DNA of 64,000 nt, taken from positions 14,736,001 to 14,800,000 of the forward strand of contig NC_135365.1 of NCBI RefSeq assembly GCF_051622035.1, in the 5' to 3' direction. Shown piece after piece: positions 51,501-64,000 of this stretch (its first letter is position 1; each line of letters opens with the position of its first letter). Source of the DNA: Arctopsyche grandis (taxonomy: Eukaryota > Arthropoda > Insecta > Trichoptera > Hydropsychidae). Made by a program: the position numbers and the translations under genes. Under the pieces are notes generated by a model. That model did no database searches. It was not told where the DNA came from and saw nothing but the letters and a program-made list of their open reading frames with translations.

Positions 51501-52015
51501 TGTAGTTTATTTTTTTGCTTATAATTTTGTATAAGCCTTTGCTTTTGTTTTTTTCTTGTGAGTAATTTTAAATTTAAATTTATTCATTTGTTTTTAAAAA
51601 ACACATTTGATATTTAAATAAATAAGTAATAAATTTTAAATTTGTAAAGAAACAAAGTATTTGCATAAACAATTTTTTTTAGTATTCAATTTTTTTTTTA
51701 TATCTGCTAGCAAACCTACAATTTTTAATTGAAAATTGAAAAAAAAATTAATACTATCTCATATCAATGTTTTTAGAAGAGGTCAAAGAGTGCGCTGCGT
51801 ATACATATGTAATATTCTTAGAATTTTTTTTCCACTCAAAATTCAAGCGTCCGAACAACGCCGGACAATTCAGTTATTACAAAATAAAATCAGCATGGAT
51901 AGTGATATTAGATCTTAGTTTAGATTACAATGAAACTTTATACTTTATAGAAATCAATTACAAATATCGAAGTGAAACATAGGCTTGTAAAAATAAAACT
52001 TAAATGGATCTAATG

Positions 52016-52578
52016 CAGTGGTTCTTAACCTCGTTGGATGTACTGAACCCCATCAGTATCATATGCGCATTCACCGAACCCTTGGAAAAATAAAATGTGA
52101 TTTTTTTCAAATTCAAAACATATATATTTTACTGGTGCACAAAATGAACCGTACATCAACATCACTGTGTTCAAAGAACAAAACTATCAATACATGATTT
52201 TCACACAAAAACATAATAATAAATATTTACTGCAAATCAGTGTGACTTCTGCTGTTGCCTTTCAGAGATCAGTTCACCTTGGCAAGTGCCACTCTCATGT
52301 TATTTTCGCAACAAAGTATGTTCCTTTTCTTCGTTTTTATGTCCAGCATCCTCGAAAAGGATTGCTCGCAAATATATGATGTAACAAACGGTATGAAAAT
52401 CTCCAGAGCTTTCTTAGCAATAACAGGGTACGTTACCATTTGTTGACACCAAAACGTTGAGAGCGTTGTTGTTCTGAAGAGTTGCTGTTGAACCTGCCTC
52501 TGCTGAATTTCCGCCAAACCCCTGAGATTAACTCACCGAACCCATGGGGTTCGATCGAACCCAAGCTAAGAACCACTG
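52016..52578 (-). mobile_element. hAT element with perfect 8-bp target duplication and transposase relic
   Basis: Ends CAGTGGTTCTTAACCT and TAAGAACCACTG, flanked by identical ATCTAATG at 52008-52015 and 52579-52586. 563 bp. The minus-strand ORF at 52517-52269 (82 codons) resembles the C-terminus of Charlie/ZBED-like hAT transposases: ALEIFIPFVTSYICEQSFSR, then MLDIKTKKRN and NMRVALAKVN. The rest of the transposase is missing. Confidence 0.88.
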
Positions 52579-52719
52579 ATCTAATGTATTGAATTGGTTG
52601 TACGTAAATAAGTTTCAGGAAACTTAAAATTGAATGGCCATGTTCGACCCGAAATGAAATTACAAACGACAGCAGAGAGCATATTCATAGTCATCATAAT
52701 GCATTAAATGGATTACAGG

Positions 52720-53375
52720 TGAATATATTTTTAATACATCCACCATTGGGGAGTAGAACAACTCCCCATCCGCTTTGTCCCGCAAGTATAACGTCACTTC
52801 TAAAAACGCACCCCTACGCAAATATCATATACACACAGCCAGACACACACCAAGAGGGTAACAACCTTAATGGTAGCGAATGTAAACAAGCGGACGTGAA
52901 GTACAGTTTGGCGGGAACACGATTGCGTATCGACAGCTAGGCGTCACGCTTCAAAAGCGTCTTCCCTTCAGCGGGTGGGGGAGAAGTTCACGAGGCCCTT
53001 ATCTGAGTAGTGGGAGTAGCCCTACCCTCCCCCATACGCTCGGCTTCTTTATTTAAAAAAATATAAAGAGGGAATATCGATCTGCGGGTATATGGTGTAG
53101 CACCTGTGCGGGGCGGCGAGCACCTGCCGCGTGCCTCAACAATCAAACGTACGAACAACCCCTGCCACTACGAACGTGGCCACCATTCCGTGTGGTTTGA
53201 AACAGAACAGGGGCGGGCAACCGCCCGGTCGTAGGGGGCGGTGGGAGTGGGCGGCTGGTTTGAGTCTAGGGGGTTGGTCAGCGGTCGCGTCACACTGTCC
53301 GCCCAGACGATCGATTGGGTCCAGTGCTTTGCCCGCAAGCGCTCCAACACCACATCTAACAGCCACCAAAGCAAG
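52720..53375 (+). promoter_or_regulatory. GC-rich island, probable promoter and 5' non-coding exon of the FoxJ1-like gene
   Basis: An unusually GC-rich block in an AT-rich window, 1.3 kb upstream of the FoxJ1-like start. It ends in a plausible splice donor (CAAG|GTAAAA, GT at 53376). The coding exon is preceded by an acceptor (AG at 54676-54677), so a spliced 5' UTR starting here is the simplest reading. No TATA box was recognised. Confidence 0.45.
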
Positions 53376-53690
53376 GTAAAACCTCCCTCTATTATACGTG
53401 GCTTTCCCCAATTTCCTCAAGTCCCCTTGGGACAATTTTGAAAAGCCGGCGTGGGAAAAACTGACCGGTAGTCATTCTCCTGGGTCAGTGCGTCATTTTC
53501 GCAAGTAGCTCGTTACGTCCACCACAGCTAGGAAAACCACCCTCTAATTATTACGTGGCCTCTTATCGTTATTAAGGTTATTCCAAATTCGGAAAAAATG
53601 GTTTGGGGAAAACTGTCCGGTGGTCATTCTGATGGATCTGTCGAGTCGTGCGTCATTTTCGCAATTGTTCGTTGTGCGCGCATACAATGC
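53376..53690. repeat. Tandem duplication of a ~155-bp unit next to the FoxJ1-like GC island
   Basis: Unit 1 (about 53376-53530) and unit 2 (about 53531-53690) share in order AAAACC(T/A)CCCTCTA, TACGTGGC, a GGGAAAA/GGGGAAAA block, CTG(A/T)CCGGT(A/G)GTCATTC and TGCGTCATTTTCGCAA. The copies have diverged by substitutions and small indels. Confidence 0.7.
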
Positions 53691-54095
53691 TTTTGTTAAG
53701 GGTCTGTGGTTTATTCGATTCTTACATTTAATGAAACAGTGGTATCATTATGAATTATGACTTATTTAGATTTCATTATTATTAGTATTTAAATTATCTC
53801 AATACGTGTAATCGTCGGAGAAGATCTTTTGGGACTGTTCTAGAATTGCCCTTATTGGAAATGATTCAGTTTTCTTCGAAATTGATCCCACTTTCCAGTG
53901 TAAAAACTTCAATTAGTTCTATCATTAGTCCCTTTTTCGAAGTTCCACTTTTGAAAATGACGTCATAGAAAATTTATGTAGCGATTTTTACAGGACGAAA
54001 TTTCAGCATTGTTTTTATTTATCCTTGGAAATATCTTTCAATTTCTACAAATTACGTTGCACCATTCAAAAGTCAAATCCGGAAAATTACTTTAA

Positions 54096-54355
54096 CCCTT
54101 TGAATGCTGACCAACGCCGATCGGCGTTTTTCCAACGACTCTATAGGCCTGAAAAACGCCGATAGCCGTTGTACGTTTTGAGCATGTACAAAGTAAACAA
54201 GAATACTTTCCAGGTAGCATTGAAAAAAAATGCATTGAACATGGGTCGTGTAATCCGTGTCATTCATTTGTCAACGTTTATAAAGACTGGTTTACACGGG
54301 AATTTCTGAATTTATAACCACAGCAGAATTTTTCCGATGGAAATCCCTTTAAGGG
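54096..54355. mobile_element. TTAA-flanked piggyBac-like MITE
   Basis: TTAA at 54092-54095 and 54356-54359; starts CCCTTTGAATGC, close to the canonical piggyBac CCCTTTGxxTGC end, and finishes TTTAAGGG. A central AACGCCGATCGGCGTTTTTC palindrome and its partner GAAAAACGCCGATAG lie inside. 260 bp, 340 bp upstream of the FoxJ1-like ATG. Confidence 0.75.
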
Positions 54356-54677
54356 TTAATCAATTGGTATGCAACACCGACATCTGAAAAAGATTATTTG
54401 TTAATCATCTCTGGTTCGCATCAATTTACGTTTTCGTGAAATCGCACAAAAGTTTCTTTCTATTGAACTCGCAAAATTGTGTGAGAAATCTTAAATTTCA
54501 ACTTTATATAACATAAAATAATGAGATTTTAAGCACATTGTATTATATATACTATAGAACTAGTTTTAACCAGTGCTTATCAAATAAATTGTATCAATAG
54601 TTGATCGTTATTAATATATTGATGGGTAGCATTGTAATCGGACAAAATTCAAAACGTTGTTTTATTTTTGTATTTAG

Positions 54678-54686
54678 ATGAAATAG
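54678..54686 (+). promoter_or_regulatory. Minimal upstream ORF (ATG AAA TAG) in the FoxJ1-like 5' UTR
   Basis: The first nine bases after the predicted splice acceptor read ATG AAA TAG, ending ten bases before the main ATG. If that acceptor is used, ribosomes would meet this two-codon ORF first. Confidence 0.4.
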
Positions 54687-54696
54687 AGCTCCAACA

Positions 54697-57615
<2,919 letters not shown>

Positions 57616-57662
57616 AAATTGCCATTTTCACATTGACAGTAGTAAGTTCTCTTGAATTTCGG

Positions 57663-57668
57663 AATAAA
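57663..57668 (+). promoter_or_regulatory. Polyadenylation signal of the FoxJ1-like gene
   Basis: AATAAA 48 nt after the stop codon, followed by T/GT-rich sequence. This implies a very short 3' UTR. Confidence 0.6.
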
Positions 57669-57669
57669 A

Positions 57670-59688
57670 TGGGTTTCATTACATTGTATACGTTTTCAAT
57701 TTTATAATGTAATCGTAAGTGGAACCGTTTATTTGTATTTTTTAATTTTTATAAACATTTCAAAACTACCTATACTAGATTGAGATTCAATGGATCGAAA
57801 ATATTTTCTTTATAACTGTGAATATTTAAAAAAAACTTTGTTTTGTAAACGCATAAATGAAAATGCTTATTATATAGTACTTGTGTTTACACAAAAAGTA
57901 TTGCAATTTTAGTAAATGTAAGATAAAGATTATTTACACATGTATATTGAACACTTTTGCTCAAAAATGTCCGTCCTATAAATATGTAGAACACAACCAT
58001 AATGTGAAACTATTGTTTTAGTGTGGTTTTTAATAATGTTCGATTGTTACAATTATGCGAATTTAATTTTTATGAAAAACATAAGAATTTGAATCTTGAT
58101 GGTTGTCTTTAAGTTCAAAAAAGATTTTAAATTCCCATTTTTATAAAAATAACATACTTATATTTACATATTCAAATATAAATATGTTTTATCTAGTTTT
58201 AGAAGCAATTTGAGAAATATTGGTTTTTTGGTGGTATAAGAGATGTAGAAAATATAATTTTTTGCACTTAAATGCTTATGTGAAAAATTTACACTTTAAG
58301 GAAAAAATATTTGAATTTATGATAATGTGTGTAACATTTATAATCAAATGTGTTTTATCTAATCACAAAATTAGAAAAACATTATTATTTTTATCAGTAT
58401 ATTTCTGCAGGGTTCAATTACAAAAGCTAATATGGTCTTAATTGGAAAAAAGCTCATCGTGATTATCAATCAAGCTCAAATAAAAAACTTTAGTATTATA
58501 AAATCATATGTATATACCTATACATATAAAATTATCAAAAACATAGTATTCATTAAAACAAAATGTTCAAAAGTATTATGTTAATCACAAAATGAGATTA
58601 ATGCAATTCAATTTACAAATAAGTTTAAATATTTTGGATCAAATTGAAAAATTTACTATACATACGTACTAAATATTATTTTATAATAAGCAGTATTAAA
58701 TTTATAAGCATAAGAAATCATTCGAAAAATTATAACTATGCCGACATAATATATAAATATGTATGTATCACATGGCTGAAAAGTATATCCAAAAATATAC
58801 GAATGTAATCAATATAAAACGAAATATTTGGCAATATTTAATAGTCAGTTCCAGGAAATGAAGTAAATGCCTGAATTAACCGTAAATTATAAATTATTAC
58901 CATTAAAATTGCATTTTCAGAATATTCTATTAGAAAAATAAATAAAACTGTTGATCTTAAATTCCCTGGGAAGATTTTTTTTTCAGTAACAAAGTGAATT
59001 ATACAAATATAAAATTATTCATAGTCACTTTTTATATATGTACCTACATATGTACATATATTATATTTTAAAAAACTTAGTTTTTCACAGATGTAATAAA
59101 AATTATTTGCCTTATTATACACTGCTATCTATTAGTGATCACATTAAGCGTGCCTATTTACTGTCATAGAATATTTTCATAATTGTGAAGATATAATAAC
59201 ATTTTCCGTCCAATTGTTGTGTATTTGATATGTACTTGAGTGTGTTGTGAAGACGCTAGTCATAGTTAATATATATTTAATAATTTATATATATAGTCAT
59301 ATGAAAAATGGTAACTATTTTACTATGTTCAAATTATTTTATTATACTGTAAGAATTAAAAAAAATTGAATGTGTGTATGCAAATTTATCATTTTTTTAA
59401 TTCAGCGTATAATATTGTAAATAATATTAAGTGTTTTAAAATTGCACAAATGGGATTTTGAATACATTACATTGAGAAACATTCTACATACATATACATA
59501 TATGTAGTTGTTTTAGTTATTTTGTAAACGCACATTTTATAAAACTGAATATTTCACTTAAGAGTGAACTATTTGAATATTGTTTGTCTGTATAAAAAAA
59601 TAGCATATATGTATTTTAGATTTGAGCATAATTTGCTCAAAATATGTAGTCACAAAATAATTGTATCAGTATTTAAATTTAGAAGTGG
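57670..59688. other. Intergenic AT-rich stretch between convergent genes
   Basis: Lies between the FoxJ1-like poly(A) signal and the GMC 3' end. No gene or repeat boundary recognised. Confidence 0.45.
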
Positions 59689-59694
59689 TTTATT
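59689..59694 (-). promoter_or_regulatory. Candidate polyadenylation signal of the GMC oxidoreductase gene
   Basis: Minus-strand AATAAA 212 nt past the stop. Two more overlap the stop codon itself (59905-59915), so the true site is uncertain. Confidence 0.4.
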
Positions 59695-59905
59695 TATAAT
59701 AAAAGAGATTTCAAAATCATGAACATATTTTTTTTTATTACATGTAAATTAATAATGGTTTTAAAAATCAAAACAATATTTAAAAAATATAAAAACTAAA
59801 TAAAAAATGTCAAAAATATTAATCACAAAACATGGTAAATAGTATCAAAATGATGCATTGAGCAACCCGTAAAAGTTTTTTAATAAATTAAATATAATTT
59901 CATTT

Positions 59906-61849
59906 TTATTTTATTTCATTAATTAGAAGATTATTAGAAAATATTTTTGCAAGTAATAGTACGGCGGTGTTGATGTTACCACTTGGCATTGTTGGAAATA
60001 GAGAAGCATCGGCAACATACAAATTATTAATACCACTAACTTTAAAACTGAAATCCACAACAGTTGTATTTTTCAGAGGATCACCCATTTGGCAAGTGCC
60101 AGCAGGATGATAGCTGGTCAAAGTCAGATGCTTTATATAACATTCCCAATAATCGGGTGTATCAAATTTTGTATAAATACAACCGGGTAATATATTGGTA
60201 TTCAAACGTGCGCCAAGTTTTTTCATGGATGGCGTATCAATCAATTGCTTTATCAATTTGATTCCATTTATAATAACTTTAACATCGTCAGGATGCGAAA
60301 AGTAATTTGGTTGTATTATTGGTAAGTCAGATGGATTTGAACTGTATAGCTTTATAAATCCCACACTTTTTGGGTGCAAAACAACAGGGAGTATTGATAT
60401 GGCGTTCATATTTATGATTTTTTGAAAATAATTATCCCAAGTCATATCTGAAATGCCAAATGTCTTTCTCAAGTATACGCCAGAATCGGCTGATATTCCT
60501 GTAGGCATTATCATAAGTTGTAAATCAGGTAAGTTGGATTTTTTAATGCAATATTCAATTTGATCTTTCAATTTCATATTACAGGTGTTTAAAATTGCTA
60601 TAGCTTCACACCCGACTGACGTCCAAGGACCTTTACCGTTAATAAAATAATTCCATGCACTAATCGGACTGCTAAAGTTTGCCAAATTAAAATCCAATGG
60701 TTTCGATAGTAAAATTAAGTCAAGTCCGGTGGTAACGTGGTCCATTAAATTCTTACCGACTGGTAAATCTTGAACGACTGGAATTTTCAATTTTTGAAGA
60801 TGATCTTGAGGTCCAATTCCAGATAAAAGTAATATTTTTGGTGTGCCAATGGCTCCTGCTGCTAAAATCACTCCCTTCTTTGGTTCGATGTAACGAATTT
60901 TACCAAACTTTTCATATTGCACTCCTTTTGCATTTTTATTTTCAACATCCATGACTATTTTTTGTACAAATGCATTTGATATGATTTTTCCATTTTTTAA
61001 ATTCTGCTGTAGGAGATGAGAAGTAGACCATCTAGCGCCATTTCGTTGACTCACAATAGTTTCCATAAAACCCAACTTTAATTCATTCGAATGATCCGTT
61101 TTAAAACCCAATTCTCTAGCAGCATCTAACACAGCATTTGGTAATGATGTTTTAAAATTTAAGGGTTCTTTGGATATATCAGTTTTTTCTAATTCATCTA
61201 AATAGCTGTTTAATCGAGCTGCACTGTATTTCCCGTTAAACCAAGGAACGAGTTCTTCCACGTATCCTCGCATATATATCATATTGTTTAACTTGGCCGA
61301 ACCCCCGACGATTTTTCCAGATGGCCACTTACACTAAAATTTATGAAAATTTAATATTATTTGGGAATATTGTGATATAAAATTCGGAACATTTAAAGCG
61401 TTGAGTTCTTTCTTACCTTTCCCGACATGGCTAAACAAGCATCAGATTGAGTAATTGTTTCATATTGCCAATCATAGGATGTTCCTTGTAAGAGTGGACC
61501 AAGAGCCGGGGGATTTAATAAAGGGCCACCATAGCCACCAGCTTCCAAAACAAGGAATTTGATATTGTGGTGAGCAGATAAATGATGAGCAATTAGGGAA
61601 CCAGCCGTTCCGCTTCCAACTACAATTTAAAAAAGTATCAATACGATTGCTAAAGAAACCTTAGTACATAAATAAAATAAAGTAAAAAGTACCAATAACA
61701 TAGTCGTATACTTCAGGGCTTTCAACCTCAGATAAATGTTTAACATATTCATAGTAACAAATTAAAACGAGATAAAACTTAAAACAATAAACCAAAATTG
61801 TATATATAAATACAATAATTGTAGATGCGAATTGGAATTGAAAATTCAT
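59906..61849 (-). CDS. GMC-family FAD oxidoreductase (glucose dehydrogenase [FAD, quinone]-like), complete
   Basis: Flavoenzyme oxidising an alcohol or sugar, as in insect glucose dehydrogenase and ecdysone-oxidase type proteins; the substrate cannot be read from sequence. Exons: 61849-61693, 61619-61417, 61333-59906; phases agree and total 595 residues, typical for the family. Residues ~8-30 are strongly hydrophobic (STIIVFIYTILVYCFKFYL), a signal peptide or anchor. The FAD-binding Rossmann loop DYVIVGSGTAGS is assembled across the first splice site, followed by FLVLEAG. GMC signature 1 is GKIVGGSAKLNNMIYMRG and signature 2 is GAIGTPKILLLSGIG. Active-site motifs YHPAGTCQMG (His about 529) and PSGNINTA (Asn about 573) are intact, so the enzyme may be active. 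The start ATG has stops close upstream. The only other gene nearby is the convergent FoxJ1-like gene. Subfamily unresolved. Confidence 0.94.
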
Positions 61850-62355
61850 TTATTATTTATAAATTTTTCACTTTTGGCGGTTCCACTTAAAACTAACCAA
61901 CAAAATTTAAATGACACCTGTCAATCTATGAAGTTTTGGCCATAGCAACATAATTTCAAAGTAGCTTTCAGAAAAAGGGTTTATAATGTGTTTGAATGAA
62001 TTTAGTAATTACTCATCCAACATTTTTATCTTATGAATTCATCAAACAAGTTCTACATATTGTCTTAATTTTTATAATATTTAAAATTGTACTCAATGGA
62101 AAGATTTATATAAAGTTGATTGCGCAAACAAATTTAATTACTCCTAAAAGTTTTATGCCCCTTAAAATTACATTTTACCAAGATCGAAGTTTCCATACCT
62201 ACTTAAATCCATACCCACTTTATACAGTTTTAAGAATAATATTAGAATACATTAGAATATTGTACCTCAACCATACTTTTCCTTTTTTGTATTCATTCAG
62301 ATAGGGAATCATTACATAAACGGTAAATATACGTATGTCTAAAGAATCAAACACA
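61850..62355. other. GMC oxidoreductase upstream region
   Basis: AT-rich; contains the GMC promoter by position. No motif identified with confidence. Confidence 0.4.
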
Positions 62356-63132
62356 TGTAGGAATCTCGTCATCGTCATCGTCATCGAAACATTCGAGAAT
62401 ATTCCGCAACAACAAACCACATTCCTTGCAGAACTCACACACGTAAACAAGCGGAACGAAACCCAGACGACGCACACCTGCAGTCATTATATTAAACTCA
62501 AGCGGAACGCCCCTACCAGTCGAGTGGAACCAAAACGGTCGAAACACGCCGCCACCATTAAACTACATCGAGCGGAACGGCGCCAATCATTCCAGAAAAT
62601 TCTACCCCTCGACAAAAAGCAAATTCCTCGCTTACGCATCAACAAACCACCACCATCGGTCAGGTGATTCCAGAAACACTATAAAAGGAGGTACAACCCA
62701 AACAACGCCAGTCGACCCACAACAGCAAGCGTCGACACACAGCACCAGACCAGTCGACCCACAGCAGTAAGCGTCGACACACAACAGCAGACCAGTCGAC
62801 ATACAGCTCCTGACCAGCCACCACTACACTACGCGGACTTGGAAGATCAACCAGCCGGACGAGCCAGCAACACACTGCCGTATCCAGAGACCTTCCGAAC
62901 ATAGCCGAACAACGAGCCAGCAACACACTGCCGCATCCAGAGACCTTCTGAACATAGCTGAATGCCGAGCCAGCGACACTCTACCATATCCAGAGACCGC
63001 TGAACGACATACTTTTGCCCACAAATATAATACCTTTGTACAACCATAGGCAAACAATAAAACTTTATAAAACTAGCACAACAGTGTTTCGTTAGGCCGG
63101 GATACGGTCAACACACATGTACCCCGCCTACA
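62356..63132 (+). mobile_element. Probable solo LTR of an LTR retrotransposon
   Basis: Inverted ends TGTAGG and CCTACA; TATA box ACTATAAAAGGAGG at about 62676; AATAAA at about 63056, near the 3' end. This layout (U3-TATA-R-poly(A)) is typical of an LTR. GC-richer than its flanks. Internal tandem repeats: AGCGGAACG, CAGTCGACCCACA/CGTCGACACACA, and CGAGCCAGCAACACACTGCC with ATCCAGAGACC. No internal retroelement genes. Flanks CACA/CACC do not give a perfect target duplication. Confidence 0.6.
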
Positions 63133-63237
63133 CACCATTACGTTTATTTCATAGTAAGCCTACCAGTGCTCTAAATATAAAGAAAATTATCTAGCGGACA
63201 GCTATTTTCAGATGTGTATTTTAAAAAATTCTAATTA

Positions 63238-63799
63238 CACTGAGCAACAAAAAAAAATTACCGGAGCAGAGACTAATTAATCATAACTAAGTTTGACCAA
63301 ATTACTAACACTAAATTCGAATATTACAATGCTTTGTATTAGCTTGCTCTCGTTTAAGAGATATGAGCGTTCAAAAAATGGGAAATTTTAACAGAATTTT
63401 GGCTTTTGCAATTTTAATTCAAGATCTAGTATTGCTGTGCCAAGAGTTGCTATTGGAATCAATATTCAGATGTTTTTTCTATTTTGTAAGATTTTTTAAT
63501 GCTTTAAAATACGTATAATTAATTATCTAGCGAATTTTAAATGTCAAAAATATATATTATTTTACAGATTTCTTCTCGAGTTATCATGAATTTCTAGACC
63601 AGTTTTATATTTAACCAATTCCAATACTTAATTTTAGCATAGCAATAATAGATTTCTAAATAAAGACTGCAAAATCTATAGAAATGTCACATTTTGTTTT
63701 AAACGCTAATATTTCTTAAACTCAGTGTGTTAAATTTAGTAAAGATTTATTTACTCCGCTCTGGTAAGTAAAACACGTGATTTTTTGTTTTGATCAATG
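63238..63799. mobile_element. Foldback-type element, copy 2 (diverged)
   Basis: Starts CACTGAGCAACAAAAAAAAA with TTA before it and ends TTGATCAATG with TTA after it. Shares AGAGATATGAGCGTTCAAAA, TTTTGGCTTTTGC and ATTATCTAGCGAATTTTAAA with copy 1 at 27343. The right arm is more decayed. Confidence 0.7.
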
Positions 63800-64000
63800 T
63801 TATTATATTATAATTAGTATATCAAAATCTAAATACCGCTACGATATCATGAATTCCAGTAAAGCAACGTTACCTAAATAATTCGTATTTTACTAATCTA
63901 TTGGGTGGGTTTGTCATGTATAGGAAACAAATTCGTGTACATTGTTGGTGTATCAGGGGTCAAAAATTGTAAAAAAACCTTTATTGGATACAATGATGGA

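Noticed and set aside
53131-53441. Overlapping ORFs in the GC-rich island
   Set aside because: GC-rich sequence has few stops; no family resemblance, low-complexity Pro/Arg/Gly content, and the region fits a promoter or 5' UTR.
62660-63057. Cys/Val/Leu-rich repeated ORFs on minus near 62.9 kb
   Set aside because: Translations of tandem repeats inside the probable LTR, antisense to it.

Overview
This window looks like nuclear DNA from a holometabolous insect. It is AT-rich, its genes are split by many short spliced introns, and long gene-free stretches are packed with transposon debris and TACATA/TATG microsatellites. The proteins match insect and animal families. I could not fix the insect order from sequence alone.

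Four protein-coding genes are supported by exon-by-exon reconstruction with consistent splice phases. (1) iRhom (rhomboid-5 type inactive rhomboid), + strand: eight exons from 12025 to 38615 give 625 codons plus stop. The N-terminal exon(s) were not found. Its largest intron (21532-37264) is a transposon reservoir. (2) RINT1, - strand: 14 exons from 45914 to 42217 form a complete 809-residue protein. iRhom and RINT1 converge tail to tail. (3) A FoxJ1-like forkhead factor, + strand: coding exons 54697-55356 and 57133-57615 give 380 residues, with the DNA-binding domain split by an intron. (4) A GMC oxidoreductase (glucose-dehydrogenase type), - strand: three exons from 61849 to 59906 form a complete 595-residue protein. 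RINT1 and FoxJ1-like are divergent; FoxJ1-like and the GMC gene converge.

The rest is mobile-element fossil record. One tRNA-derived SINE family is present in about 15 full or partial copies. It has two different heads, a shared central domain and a hairpin tail. DNA transposons include hAT elements with 8-bp target duplications (46510, 47908, 49588, 52016), TTAA-flanked piggyBac-like MITEs (26190, 26813, 54096), a TA-flanked mariner-type MITE, long-inverted-repeat foldback elements (27343, 63238) and a 1.3 kb TIR element at 6046. There are also LINE reverse-transcriptase relics and two probable solo LTRs. Nested insertions let the order of events be read: a hAT MITE inside a LINE, a hAT MITE inside a mariner MITE, and a SINE inside a LINE in the FoxJ1-like intron.

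I found no operon, CRISPR array, rRNA or convincing functional tRNA gene, and no clearly new biological system. The most unusual signals are the two-headed hairpin-tailed SINE family, a 31-bp minisatellite present at two loci 22 kb apart, and a dispersed repeat carrying paired CCAAT boxes.
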